Shown: positions 26,245 to 34,282 of the stretch, piece after piece
Layout: every line of letters begins with the position of its first letter
Position numbering within the stretch: the first letter of the stretch is position 1
DNA from: Pectobacterium sp013449375
GTDB taxonomy: Bacteria > Pseudomonadota > Gammaproteobacteria > Enterobacterales > Enterobacteriaceae
Assembly: GCF_048593165.1 (NCBI RefSeq)
Contig: NZ_CP184271.1
Direction: 5' to 3' (one strand)
DNA: 64,000 nucleotides
The notes under the pieces: generated by a model
Seen by the model: the letters and a program-made list of their open reading frames with translations, nothing else
The model's database searches: none
What the model was told of the DNA's origin: nothing
Translations under genes and position numbers: made by a program

Positions 26245-26538
26245 ATGCCAGCGACGAACAGCGTTTCAGTTAAACGCGAAACATTGAATTTACGCATCAA
26301 ACCCGCCGAACGCGATCTGATTGATCGTGCTGCGAAGGCCAGAGGGAAAAATCGCACTGATTTTGTCCTTGAAGCTGCTCGCGCTGCCGCCGAGGAAGCG
26401 TTGATCGATCAGCGCATCATCATGGCAGATCCTGATGCTTATCAGGAATTTCTTGCTCGTTTGGATCAGGCTCCCGCACCAAACGCCGCGCTGCGCAAAA
26501 CCATGCAAACGCCTGCACCGTGGGAACAGAAAAAATGA
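26245..26538 (+). CDS. tacA: TacA-type DUF1778 antitoxin
   Basis: 97 residues. The N-terminus LNLRIKPAERDLIDRAAKA then RGKNRTDFVLEAARAAA is the ribbon-helix-helix of DUF1778. The C-terminal tail (DPDAYQEFLARLDQAPAPNA, then PWEQKK) is the toxin-neutralising segment. It pairs with the GNAT toxin immediately downstream through an ATGA overlap. GGAGG lies about 10 bp before the start. It is expected to neutralise the toxin and repress the operon. Confidence 0.9.
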   Translation: MPATNSVSVKRETLNLRIKPAERDLIDRAAKARGKNRTDFVLEAARAAAEEALIDQRIIMADPDAYQEFLARLDQAPAPNAALRKTMQTPAPWEQKK

Positions 26539-27029
26539 TCTCCGCTCCTGAGCCACTCCGCACCGAACATGTACTATCTTCATTCTGTTGCGGTGTGGAG
26601 TCTATGGACAACTGGTTGAAACAACGGGCGATGAAAAATCAGGTCACTGGTGCATCGCGAACTTTCGTCAGTTGCGATGGCTCCAAAGTGCTGGCGTATT
26701 ACTCATTGGCTTCCAGTGCCGTAGCAACGAATGCCGCACCCGGACGTTTTCGCCGCAATATGCCCGATCCGATCCCGATTGTGGTGTTAGGGCGGTTGGC
26801 TGTGGATACATCGTTGCATGGGCAGGGGGTAGGCCGGGCGCTGGTACGTGATGCAGGGCTGCGGGTGATTCAGGTGGCGGATACTATCGGCATTCGCGGG
26901 ATGCTGGTTCATGCGCTGTCCGATGAGGCGCGGGAGTTTTACCTACGTGTGGGATTTGAGCCTTCTCCGATTGATCCGATGATGCTTATGGTGACGTTGG
27001 GGGATTTGGTGGGGAGTCTATCAATTTGA
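26535..27029 (+). CDS. tacT: TacT-type GNAT acetyltransferase toxin
   Basis: 164 residues from the ATG that overlaps the antitoxin stop (ATGA). Conserved stretches include FCCGVESMDNWLKQRAMKNQ, GASRTFVSC, PIPIVVLGRLAVDTSLHGQG, the acetyl-CoA loop QGVGRALVRDAGLRV, and the catalytic Tyr region EAREFYLRVGFEPSP. TacT-type toxins acetylate the amino group of charged tRNAs and stop translation. Toxin and antitoxin form an operon at the left end of the island; both look intact. Confidence 0.92.
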   Translation: MISAPEPLRTEHVLSSFCCGVESMDNWLKQRAMKNQVTGASRTFVSCDGSKVLAYYSLASSAVATNAAPGRFRRNMPDPIPIVVLGRLAVDTSLHGQGVGRALVRDAGLRVIQVADTIGIRGMLVHALSDEAREFYLRVGFEPSPIDPMMLMVTLGDLVGSLSI

Positions 27030-27110
27030 AATTGATGCTATCATATCAAACACAGTAAATTATATAGTTCAAAATATAGCTTCACTGTGTTCGACCTTGA
27101 TTATTATAAT

Positions 27111-27773
27111 TCAATCTTTTGATAAATTAATACTGAACCAAATATCAATGATTTCTATAAGTAGTAGGCATATATTGTGAGTGATTTCATCTAAACGCTC
27201 TATGTTTAACTCTTCATCAATATTAAAACCAAAATATATTAATGTTGCAATAAGGTTTTTCTTATAGTTTTCTTTTTTGTTTTCAGTAAGAGAATCTAGT
27301 AATCCAGTAAGTTTGCGAATTTTAAAATAAGAATCTATTTTTTCTTTGGCATCTGGCTTGAAATTCAATTGTTCATCAAAGAGTGAGTTAAAAAGTTTCT
27401 TTTTATTAAGTGTTTTTATTAGGTCTTCCTGAATATTCGAATTTTCTTTCAAGTAAGTATAAAAATCTCTTTCCTTATTCAATATATTATTGTTTTTTGA
27501 GTTTATAATTGCGAGTTTATAATTATATAACCCTATAAAAAATACAAATACAGGTATTAGTGTTAGGGATTGTTTTAAAAATGTTATTGGTGTTTTGAAT
27601 ATTTTCTGCGCATCTACAATGCATTTTTCAGAAAAACAAAATGACAAATTTTTTGTTCTAATGATATCTATATATACGATTATTGCAGAAGTAATCATTA
27701 GTAAAAAACAAAGCGTAACAATTATTATGATAATGTATGATATTATATCTATTAATGGCTTTTTAATTTTCAT
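27111..27773 (-). CDS. Two-TM membrane effector of an Ec48-like retron
   Basis: 220 residues, very low GC. Two strong hydrophobic segments at about residues 10-34 (IISYIIIIIVTLCFLLMITS) and 66-85 (LKQSLTLIPVFVFFIGLYNY) flank a short loop, followed by a charged, Lys/Asn-rich, helical cytoplasmic tail. The start overlaps the end of the reverse transcriptase gene by 11 bp. The position and architecture match the membrane effector of retron Ec48, which kills the phage-infected cell when RecBCD is inhibited. Assignment rests on context and topology; sequence-level family membership needs a profile search. Confidence 0.65.
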   Translation of the reverse strand: MKIKKPLIDIISYIIIIIVTLCFLLMITSAIIVYIDIIRTKNLSFCFSEKCIVDAQKIFKTPITFLKQSLTLIPVFVFFIGLYNYKLAIINSKNNNILNKERDFYTYLKENSNIQEDLIKTLNKKKLFNSLFDEQLNFKPDAKEKIDSYFKIRKLTGLLDSLTENKKENYKKNLIATLIYFGFNIDEELNIERLDEITHNICLLLIEIIDIWFSINLSKD

Positions 27774-28944
27774 TTTTTATAGGGCCTATTTGCCTCAATC
27801 GCGATCTAAACTCGCTTGCCTCAATTGGATATAGTTTTTTTAATATATCTAGCCGAAAAACAACCTGAAAATATCGACTTTTATATCTTTCAGTATGACC
27901 AAAATTAGTATGATTTTTGGATAAGTTCGATATTACGCGATTGATCCTTTTAATTTCTTTGTGTTCAGGCAGAGGGTCACAATGCTTCTTTAGTAATTTT
28001 TTCAAAAGTGGATAATCAGGGCAGTTGACGCGTTTGAGCTTGGTTATTTTACCCTTTACAGAGAAATATTTTTTATGATAACTTAGTTGCATCCTGATTT
28101 TATCATGGCCATAACCAGTTTTTACAACTTGATAAACTTGCGTTCTGATATTTGATCTTTCAATTTTAGTAAATCGTGGAGTTGTATCTTCTATACATAA
28201 CCCATGAACTTTGAAAGATTGCGGCGAATCGGCTGACAGTAATTTTGTTTTTTCTTCGTTTACTGTTAATTCCTTTTTATTAATGAATTCTGAAATAATC
28301 GACTCTACAAACTTCCAATCACCTTCTTTTTTTATACGAGATATGGTTATATCATCAATTAAGCGAGTATACCTAAATCCAAGACCACGAAGATATCTAA
28401 CTTTACTTGGTTCACAGTCGTAAAAATATAAATTTGCTAAATAAGTACTTGTTGGGGCACCTTGAGGGACAAATCCCTCATAAGTAGTTAGCTTTGTGAG
28501 GATGCTGGATACTTCATCAGAAAATCGAAAGAGTTCTTTAAATATCTTATAAACGAACCTATCCTTCATTGTTGGAAAGAAGTTTTCAATGTCTAATTTA
28601 ATTAAAATCTTGGACTTACAGTGTTGTTGAGCACATAAGATATAATCTCGTGGGCTTTCTTTATCTGGAATGGAACCATATAGATAGTCAGGGAAGTTAA
28701 CTTGACTAAATATTTTATTATTTATTTTTCTGAGTATTGACTTCAACATCCGATTTGGCGCGTATACAATTCTATGACCACCGTTCTTTTTTTCAATAGG
28801 TGGCTTAATGTAATATGCTTTTTCTACACCATCCGTAATCAGGCTTTCGAATTTAGCTATATCTTTTATACCCAGTAAGGCAATTAAGCTTTCTTTTCTT
28901 TGAATGGGGGTGAAGGTGTTTTTAAAGGAGAAATCTTTTGGCAT
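27763..28944 (-). CDS. Retron reverse transcriptase
   Basis: 393 residues. RT motifs in order: KKNGGHRIVYAPNRMLKSIL (motif 1), KSKILIKLDIENFFPTMKDR (first catalytic Asp), GFVPQGAPTSTYLANLYF (motif 4, QGAPTS), RYTRLIDDITIS (catalytic DD; the usual Tyr of YxDD is Leu here) and SFKVHGLCIEDTTPRFTK in the place of the retron VTG region. It would copy the msd part of the adjacent ncRNA into RT-DNA. Low GC and coupling to a membrane effector make this a defence retron. The start ATG follows the ncRNA by about 60 bp. Confidence 0.93.
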   Translation of the reverse strand: MPKDFSFKNTFTPIQRKESLIALLGIKDIAKFESLITDGVEKAYYIKPPIEKKNGGHRIVYAPNRMLKSILRKINNKIFSQVNFPDYLYGSIPDKESPRDYILCAQQHCKSKILIKLDIENFFPTMKDRFVYKIFKELFRFSDEVSSILTKLTTYEGFVPQGAPTSTYLANLYFYDCEPSKVRYLRGLGFRYTRLIDDITISRIKKEGDWKFVESIISEFINKKELTVNEEKTKLLSADSPQSFKVHGLCIEDTTPRFTKIERSNIRTQVYQVVKTGYGHDKIRMQLSYHKKYFSVKGKITKLKRVNCPDYPLLKKLLKKHCDPLPEHKEIKRINRVISNLSKNHTNFGHTERYKSRYFQVVFRLDILKKLYPIEASEFRSRLRQIGPIKNEN

Positions 28945-29002
28945 CTGAACCTTCTTAGATAAAAGTTAGCGTCCTCACGGCCAGGAAGGGCAGTTGAATC
29001 CG

Positions 29003-29169
29003 AAGGAAGCAACGCAAGAGTATAAAGTCCACCCAACCTTCACTAACTTTTTCCAACTGTGTACTGTACTCCGTGGTCTAGCTTTCGCATGGCTCGCCAG
29101 AGTGCACCCAGAAAGACCTTTCGGTCGTCCTAGACTTAAGGACAGATCTTCTTGCTTTAGCGCTTCCTT
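29003..29169 (-). ncRNA. Retron msr-msd RNA
   Basis: Directly upstream of the reverse transcriptase. The ends pair: minus-strand AAGGAAGC at 29162-29169 (a1) with GCTTCCTT at 29003-29010 (a2). Behind a1 are two small msr hairpins, GTCCT/AGGAC (29127-29143) and GACC-GAAA-GGTC (29115-29126). Then comes an msd arm in which GAGTA at about 29067-29071 pairs with TACTC at 29018-29022. Length (about 167 nt) and layout fit retron ncRNAs. The branching G and exact ends cannot be fixed by eye. Confidence 0.7.
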
Positions 29170-29442
29170 TTTCATCAAGTGAGGTGTTCTTCCCACAGTG
29201 TTTTTTTACCAGAAATAAGATAGGTCTTAAAGCTATTTTTTTTTCAGATTATGTTTTTTTGTATACTACATGTATTTAAAATCTTACTTCATCTTTAAAA
29301 TTTCTTTTTATTCAAATGGTTAATTTTTATAAGGCGTCAGTGTCCCAATAAACTGAACTATTCACTTTTAGAAATTTTTCAACACACTGATGCTGTGGAT
29401 AGTTCTATTAGTAAGGCTTGACACCAACACTCCGAATCTCAA
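29170..29442. other. AT-rich gap between retron and ccdB
   Basis: About 270 bp with long T and A runs and no plausible ORF. The part near 29170-29260 should contain the retron promoter on the minus strand; no clear -35/-10 pair stands out in the AT-rich background. Confidence 0.4.
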
Positions 29443-29748
29443 TCATATCCCCCAAAACATAAGATTGATAGCATCCTTGATCTCATCCGCGTAGTCGCCA
29501 AGATCCGCGATAGCCTCTCCAATCACCTCAACAGGAACGCTCGATAGCTCTGTGGTCATCAGCCGATAATCTTCGCCGTCGATGCGGATCAGCGGGAACA
29601 GCGTTTTATTCACTTTCTCAGACAGGTGATGCGACTCGATAAGCGGGATGACCATGCAGCGCTTGGGTGTCTCGACAATATCGCTTTGCACATCGACAAA
29701 CATTTTGTAGTGACTGGCACGTTTGTATTGATAAACAATGAATTGCAT
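29443..29748 (-). CDS. ccdB: CcdB toxin
   Basis: 101 residues from the ATG at 29748, the same length as F-plasmid CcdB. MQFIVYQYKRASHYKMFVDV, QSDIVETPKRCMVIPLIESH and the C-terminus DAINLMFWGI are all conserved, including the terminal Trp-Gly-Ile that contacts GyrA. CcdB poisons DNA gyrase. It is coupled to ccdA: its ATG lies two bases after the ccdA stop. It appears intact. Confidence 0.95.
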   Translation of the reverse strand: MQFIVYQYKRASHYKMFVDVQSDIVETPKRCMVIPLIESHHLSEKVNKTLFPLIRIDGEDYRLMTTELSSVPVEVIGEAIADLGDYADEIKDAINLMFWGI

Positions 29749-29750
29749 GA

Positions 29751-29969
29751 TCACCAGTTCCTGTTTTCATCTGCAAAGGAGCCATGCTGTGCGATGAATC
29801 GGGCGACTTCTTCCACCCCTTCGCGATTCTCCTTCTTCCACTCTTCAGCCTTGATGCGGCGGGCTTCTTTGCCAATGGCGTCATTCACCAGCCCGGAAAT
29901 ATTGACTCCGGCAGCACTCAGAACCTGATAATTGTCTTTGTCCACGGTAACGCTGACGCGGTGTTTCAT
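29751..29969 (-). CDS. ccdA: CcdA antitoxin
   Basis: 72 residues, matching F CcdA in size. The N-terminus KHRVSVTVDKDNYQVLSAAG is the ribbon-helix-helix DNA-binding part; the C-terminus EVARFIAQHGSFADENRNW is the CcdB-binding tail ending in Trp. AAGAGGAG precedes the start. Just upstream GTATATAC-type dyads overlap the promoter and are plausible operator sites. Confidence 0.95.
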   Translation of the reverse strand: MKHRVSVTVDKDNYQVLSAAGVNISGLVNDAIGKEARRIKAEEWKKENREGVEEVARFIAQHGSFADENRNW

Positions 29970-30027
29970 GATAGTGCTCCTCTTGTGTGCATACTTTGAG
30001 TATATACTTCGTGTGGTTGTTCAGCAA

Positions 30028-30770
30028 TTAGCCAAGATTCAAATCCAACCCCTTCAACTCCTCAAACGTATAAACCCGAAAAACATTGCGGTGCTTCGCT
30101 TCCAGCGGGATGCGCTGATGGTTGACGATGGCGTATTTCACGCTATTGAACATCCGTTCAATAGCTCGCTTTATCTGTGGATCGGGCACGATGTAGAAGA
30201 CGTACATCCAACGTTTTTGAGTACGAGTTATCAAATGTTGGGTGATAATTGCCTGATAACGGGCCTTGGTTTTCAGATGGCGTTCAGTCTCAACGGCGAT
30301 GACGGTTCCGTCTGGTAACGTTATCACTCCGGCCGGGCGATGGTATACCTCATAGCTGCTGCGGAATGTTGAATCAGCGCCGCTGATCCACCCATAAGCG
30401 CCTTTCTTCTCAAGAAGGAGCCGTGCTAGCTGACGATCAAGGCGCTGCATCAGCGTCCAGCCAGTGACTTTCGAGGGCTCAAACCGTGCAGGAAAACTAT
30501 CTTCATGGGGGGGGCAACAACGGATAATCCGTCATTGGTGATCCCCCACAGAGAGGTTTTCACCATTCTGGTGTTTATTTCATGCTTTTGGATCAATCCC
30601 ATGTCGATGGCTTTTGCCAGCAACAGATAAAGCGGCTTGTGATTTTTATAATCAAAAAGCAGCATCAACGTTTTAAAGTCGCTGTAGGTTTCTTCTCTCA
30701 AAAAGGTGAGCAGAAGTCGCATTTTTTCGTGACTGCGCGCCCGGCGTTCACGGTAATCAGAAATCAGCAT
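30028..30770 (-). pseudogene. mobC: mobC mobilisation gene, frameshifted
   Basis: Two adjoining frames make one MobC-like protein. The N-terminal half (30450-30770; MLISDYRERRARSHEKMRLL to GLSVVAPP, good AAGGAGG) breaks at an eight-G run (30507-30514). The other half continues in another frame as HEDSFPARFEPSKVTGWTLM then QRLDRQLARLLLEKKGAYGW, PAGVITLPDGTVIAVETERH, VYTFEELKG. The missing link residues are encoded across the tract, so a single-base slip explains the break. MobC is an accessory DNA-binding protein for relaxase action on mobilisable elements; no relaxase remains here. A sequencing error in the homopolymer is the main alternative. Confidence 0.75.
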
Positions 30771-30865
30771 GGTTCCTCCTTCGCATTTTACTGGGGTGTT
30801 CGCTCTTTCGGCTTTATCGCCTCATTACATGGGCGCATACCTTCGGCCACTGGTATGAGTCGACG

Positions 30866-31504
30866 TCATGAGGCTATCTTGTGGGGATAAAGAGGTGGCA
30901 GCTTGCAACCATGTGCCGGGAAATACATTTCCCGGCACAAAACGGCGTGCGCCAGTTCATGCGGGCTGGACGCCCTTATTGCCTGTCGCATGGGGGTAAT
31001 GTCGCGGCTGGACGCCGCGCCAAAATCCCCAACGTCAACAGCGGCACACCGTCGCACGCTACGCGCGACTACCCCCTTTGAGACGCCGTTTTTAGTCCAC
31101 TTTTTCTTTTGCCCGTTCCGGTCAGCGAAAAAATGGGAAGACGCCTTCAAAGCGGGTAGTCGCGCCTCGCTACCGGCTTTTAGCCGGAGACTTAGCCACG
31201 ACGGTGTGCGGGGCTGAAGCCCCCCAAATAAACCGACGCGTGGGCGCGTCTTTTTGCTCGCTGGGGCGGCAAAATTTATTCGGCTCCCCCCGGCCTGCTC
31301 GGTTTCCCTTGGGGGAAACGCTCGCGGGTGGGTTCGGGCGACGCAAATGTACCCTTTCTGCGAAAGGGCATTTACTCGCCTCACGCCACGGTTGAATGCC
31401 CGAGAGGCGCAGGCATTCAACCGCCTAAACCCGTCGCGTCCTGCGTTGTGTCTGAATCGCCTGTTGAGCGCTGTCAGCGTTGCGAAAATAAAACGCGCTG
31501 GCAT
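30866..31504 (-). CDS. P4-type Ash-like ORF (uncertain)
   Basis: 212-codon frame rich in Arg. The segment YICVARTHPRAFPPRETEQA then GGSRINFAAPA resembles the Ash domain of P4-like satellite elements (C-A-x-H-T-P-x-x-x-P-P-R-E-x). The C-terminal CREMYFPAHGCKLPP covers a perfect hairpin, so part of this sequence may function as RNA. Much of the frame is unusually Arg/Ala-rich and could be fortuitous. It sits between mobC and the integrase-side genes. Whether it is translated is open. Confidence 0.4.
   Translation of the reverse strand: MPARFIFATLTALNRRFRHNAGRDGFRRLNACASRAFNRGVRRVNALSQKGYICVARTHPRAFPPRETEQAGGSRINFAAPASKKTRPRVGLFGGLQPRTPSWLSLRLKAGSEARLPALKASSHFFADRNGQKKKWTKNGVSKGVVARSVRRCAAVDVGDFGAASSRDITPMRQAIRASSPHELAHAVLCREMYFPAHGCKLPPLYPHKIAS
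30912..30939. repeat. 12-bp perfect hairpin in the Ash-like region
   Basis: TGTGCCGGGAAA pairs exactly with TTTCCCGGCACA around TACA. It has no T-run, so it is probably a structural RNA element or protein site rather than a terminator. Confidence 0.6.
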
Positions 31505-31670
31505 GTCTTCTCCTTACTGAAATCAGCCAGTAGGGAAGGCTATCGGGAAAGGAAGGTGTTGCCTGCAAACAACTCAATATCGGATGTGAAGAATTATTGT
31601 TATTCAGTTATGGCAGTAAAAAAGCCCTGACCGTGAGTGACTCACGGCAGAGCTTTAATCAGGCGCGGGT

Positions 31671-32021
31671 TCAGAGGCTTATCGGGCGGGTGGGGGCGTG
31701 TGCGCGTCTGTGCATATCGTTAAGCGCCGGGATAAGTAAGCTGATGGCATTTAGCCCATGCCCCAACTGGCATAAACTTTCCGGCGTGGATTCGCACACG
31801 TCATTATCGGCAAAAGTAATCAGCGCATCGCCAATGAAATTCAGGCAATGACACAGCCCGGCGCTGGTTTCGGCGCAATACTCCGCCACCTGCGAGAGTT
31901 CGTCATCGTCCATGTTTGAAAAATCCAGACGAGCCAGCGCGGCATTCATGGCGGAATACAGGCTCTCGCAATCCGGCAGTGATTGATAAGACGCGCCCGT
32001 GTTACTATCGGTGTCAGCCAT
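31671..32021 (-). CDS. Hypothetical acidic island protein
   Basis: 116 residues from the ATG at 32021 (GAGGA nine bases upstream; an ATG at 32036 is also in frame). Acidic and helical: SLYSAMNAALARLDFSNMDD, DELSQVAEYCAETSAGLCHC, FIGDALITFADNDVCES. No domain recognised. Similar small acidic proteins accompany P4-like integrases in enterobacterial islands. It is divergent from the RHH gene, and the operator repeats lie between them. Confidence 0.6.
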   Translation of the reverse strand: MADTDSNTGASYQSLPDCESLYSAMNAALARLDFSNMDDDELSQVAEYCAETSAGLCHCLNFIGDALITFADNDVCESTPESLCQLGHGLNAISLLIPALNDMHRRAHAPTRPISL

Positions 32022-32109
32022 AGCATTAGTCCTCATAATGTTGTGGTCAGAAGCCCGGTTAGTGTTCCTAGCACTGCCGGGCTTCGCTCTTTACTGTTGC
32101 AAAACACCA

Positions 32110-32162
32110 TGTAATTGCGGTGTAATTACAACTATACCATGCTATGGAATTTGTAATTACAA
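32110..32162. promoter_or_regulatory. Repeated palindromes upstream of the RHH gene
   Basis: TGTAATTACA (32121-32130) and TTGTAATTACAA (32151-32162) are palindromes, and TGTAATTGCG (32110-32119) is a diverged third copy. The last one touches the start codon of the RHH gene at 32162. The arrangement suggests cooperative autorepression. Confidence 0.7.
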
Positions 32163-32332
32163 TGTCAAGTGAAAAAACAAAAACAGACCAGTATCAAATT
32201 CGACTGTCCCACGAGTTTCGTGCGCAATTAGAAGAACAAGCCCATAAGGATGGCGACAAGACATTGGCTACGTGGATCAAGCGTGTTCTGCGTAAGGAAC
32301 TCCAGACGCGCGGTATTGAACCAAAAGGCTGA
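32162..32332 (+). CDS. Arc/RHH-type small DNA-binding protein
   Basis: 56 residues from the ATG at 32162, or 62 from 32144. DQYQIRLSHEFRAQLEEQAH then KDGDKTLATWIKRVLRKELQ is the beta-strand plus two helices of a ribbon-helix-helix repressor. No Shine-Dalgarno is visible and the ATG overlaps a palindrome, consistent with leaderless or tightly repressed expression. A likely regulator of its own gene and of the divergent hypothetical gene. Confidence 0.7.
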   Translation: MSSEKTKTDQYQIRLSHEFRAQLEEQAHKDGDKTLATWIKRVLRKELQTRGIEPKG

Positions 32333-32413
32333 ACGGTGTTTGAGTCAGTCGATGTAGCAAATCCTAACGTATAAGAAACGTTTGGCAGAATGCTCGAATG
32401 GTTTTATGACAAC

Positions 32414-32456
32414 GCTCCTGACGGGTTTTCTATCACATAGAAAGCCCGTCAGGAGC
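32414..32456. terminator. Long inverted repeat between RHH and integrase genes
   Basis: GCTCCTGACGGGTTTTCTA pairs with TAGAAAGCCCGTCAGGAGC (one mismatch) around TCACA, a 19-bp stem between convergent genes. It could be a bidirectional terminator, although T-runs outside the stem are absent. Confidence 0.55.
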
Positions 32457-32472
32457 CAACAAGCGCAGCGCG

Positions 32473-33732
32473 TTAGCCAGCCGAATGACTCCGCGCATAA
32501 ATATACGGCGCGACGTAATTCTCGCGGTTTACGTCCAGATAATCCGACCACCACTGCATCATTTCGATTCTGGCTTCCAGATGCTCCGCTTTATGCACGT
32601 AGGCAGCCCGCACGCCGTTGCGCTCTTTGTGGCTCATCTGCCGCTCAATGGCGTCTTTTGACCAGCGTCCGGACTCGTTCAGGGCGCTACAGGCCATGGT
32701 TCTGAAACCATGCCCACAGATTTCGGTTTTGGTGTCGTAGCCAATCACGCGCAGCGCCTTGTTGATGGTGTTTTCACTCATCGGCTTGTTCAGGGTATGT
32801 GCGCCGGGAAAAACGAAGACCGATTCGCCGGAAAGCGCCTGAATCTGTTTCAGCAGGGTGACCGCCTGCCGTGACAGCGGCACCAGATGTTCATCCTTCA
32901 TTTTTGCGCCACGCTCTGAGAACCGCATGCCGTTTACCGCTTCTCGCTGGGCGGGCACGCTCCAGATATGCGCTTTGAGGTTGAATTCATCCCAGCGGGC
33001 AAAACGTAGCTCACTGGAGCGCAGGAAAACATGCAGATTCAGCTCCAGCGCCAGACGGGTCAGCATCCGGCCTTTGTAGTTCTCCATCTTCTCCAGCAGT
33101 TCGGGCAGGCGTTTCAGCGGCAGGGCGGGGTGATGTTGGGTCGCGACCGGGGTCACCACGCCATCCAAATCGTAAGCAGGATTGTATTTGATGACGCCCT
33201 GTTGTACAGCGTGACGCATGATTTTGGTCAGATGCTGGTGCATCCGTCCGGCGACGTCATGTACGCCTTTGTCGTCAATCGCCTTAACCAACTGTGCCAG
33301 ATGGCGGGTTTCAACCTTTGCGATATCCATCGCACCAATGGCGGGGAAAACGTAGCGTTTCAGGCAGATAAGAATTTTATCGGCGTGCGCGTCCGACCAG
33401 AGTTTAAGGCTGCTGGTGTGCCACGCCTGAGCGACATACTGAAAGGTGCGGGATTCATCAACGGCGGGGTTGTTCGCCTTGCGAAGCTGAGAAGGGCTGA
33501 TGCCGGACGCCAATAGCTTACGCGCTGCATCGCGCTTTTCGCGGGCTTCTGCCAGTGTAGTTTGAGGGTAGGGTCCAAAGGCCAGACGGTTTTCTTTACC
33601 GCCGAAGCGATAGCGGAAATACCATAGCTTAGCGCTGCTGGGTGATACCGTGAGGTACAGGCCTTGCGAGTCTGTGAGCTTATAAGATTTTGCGAGAGGT
33701 TTCGCGGATCGGACTTTGCTGTCAGTTAACAT
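32473..33732 (-). CDS. int: P4-type tyrosine recombinase (integrase)
   Basis: 419 residues from the ATG at 33732 (GGGAG upstream; in-frame ATG at 33753 possible). The N-terminus LTDSKVRSAKPLAKSYKLTD, then GLYLTVSPSSAKLWYFRYRF and NRLAFGPYPQTTLAEARE is the DUF4102 arm domain. The catalytic residues are R in FLRSSELRFARWDEF, HGFR in CGHGFRTMACSALNESG, the second His in ERQMSHKERNG and Tyr in VRAAYVHKAEHLEAR. It lies 160 bp downstream of the 3' end of tRNA-Phe, the usual target of this class, and probably mobilised the island to its left. Confidence 0.95.
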   Translation of the reverse strand: MLTDSKVRSAKPLAKSYKLTDSQGLYLTVSPSSAKLWYFRYRFGGKENRLAFGPYPQTTLAEAREKRDAARKLLASGISPSQLRKANNPAVDESRTFQYVAQAWHTSSLKLWSDAHADKILICLKRYVFPAIGAMDIAKVETRHLAQLVKAIDDKGVHDVAGRMHQHLTKIMRHAVQQGVIKYNPAYDLDGVVTPVATQHHPALPLKRLPELLEKMENYKGRMLTRLALELNLHVFLRSSELRFARWDEFNLKAHIWSVPAQREAVNGMRFSERGAKMKDEHLVPLSRQAVTLLKQIQALSGESVFVFPGAHTLNKPMSENTINKALRVIGYDTKTEICGHGFRTMACSALNESGRWSKDAIERQMSHKERNGVRAAYVHKAEHLEARIEMMQWWSDYLDVNRENYVAPYIYARSHSAG

Positions 33733-33893
33733 GTGAGGGTCACTCCCGTTCATCGAACTGAATGACCCGCAATCTGACCCACAAATTCCCCGATACGAAG
33801 GGATAAATCAAAACGCATCGGAAAAGATTTTCACGCCAACTTATTGAATCGCAACAACATAGGGATTGATAAGGAAGCATAAAAAAGGAAAGG

Positions 33894-33969
33894 TGGTGCC
33901 CGGACTCGGAATCGAACCAAGGACACGAGGATTTTCAATCCTCTGCTCTACCGACTGAGCTATCCGGGC
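33894..33969 (-). tRNA. tRNA-Phe (GAA)
   Basis: 76 nt. The minus strand begins GCCCGGATAGCTCAGTCGGT, has anticodon GAA in ATTGAAAAT, T-arm GGTTCGATTCC, and a 3' end CGGGCACCA with encoded CCA. The acceptor stem GCCCGGA/TCCGGGC is perfect. Its 3' end is the integration target of the adjacent integrase. Confidence 0.98.
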
Positions 33970-33979
33970 AACGGGGCGC

Positions 33980-34008
33980 ATTAAACCGTATTGGCTGCAT
34001 GGCGTCAA
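33980..34008 (-). promoter_or_regulatory. tRNA-Phe promoter
   Basis: Minus-strand TTGACG (34003-34008), 17-bp spacer, TTTAAT (33980-33985), then a GC-rich discriminator (GCGCCCC) before the tRNA. This is the usual layout of a stringently controlled stable-RNA promoter. Confidence 0.75.
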
Positions 34009-34282
34009 CGGGTTTCTGTCACAAAGCGGATTGTCTGCGCTATTTTCAGACAATTGTATTATTTGCTAGCCGATTCCTGGCGATCCTTTCAGCACATTTA
34101 GTGCGGTAATGTTTCTTCCTAATTCTCGCGGCATGTTTCGTTGCACTTTTTACCGCCTTGAATGCGGGCTGGATTGTTGAATTTGATGAAGAATAATGCC
34201 ACTATTGCGCGGTTTTTTAACGTCTCGTTCACCTGAACGCCCCTTTAAGCGTAGTTAGCGTTAGCTAAAGAGGATCGCCGAT

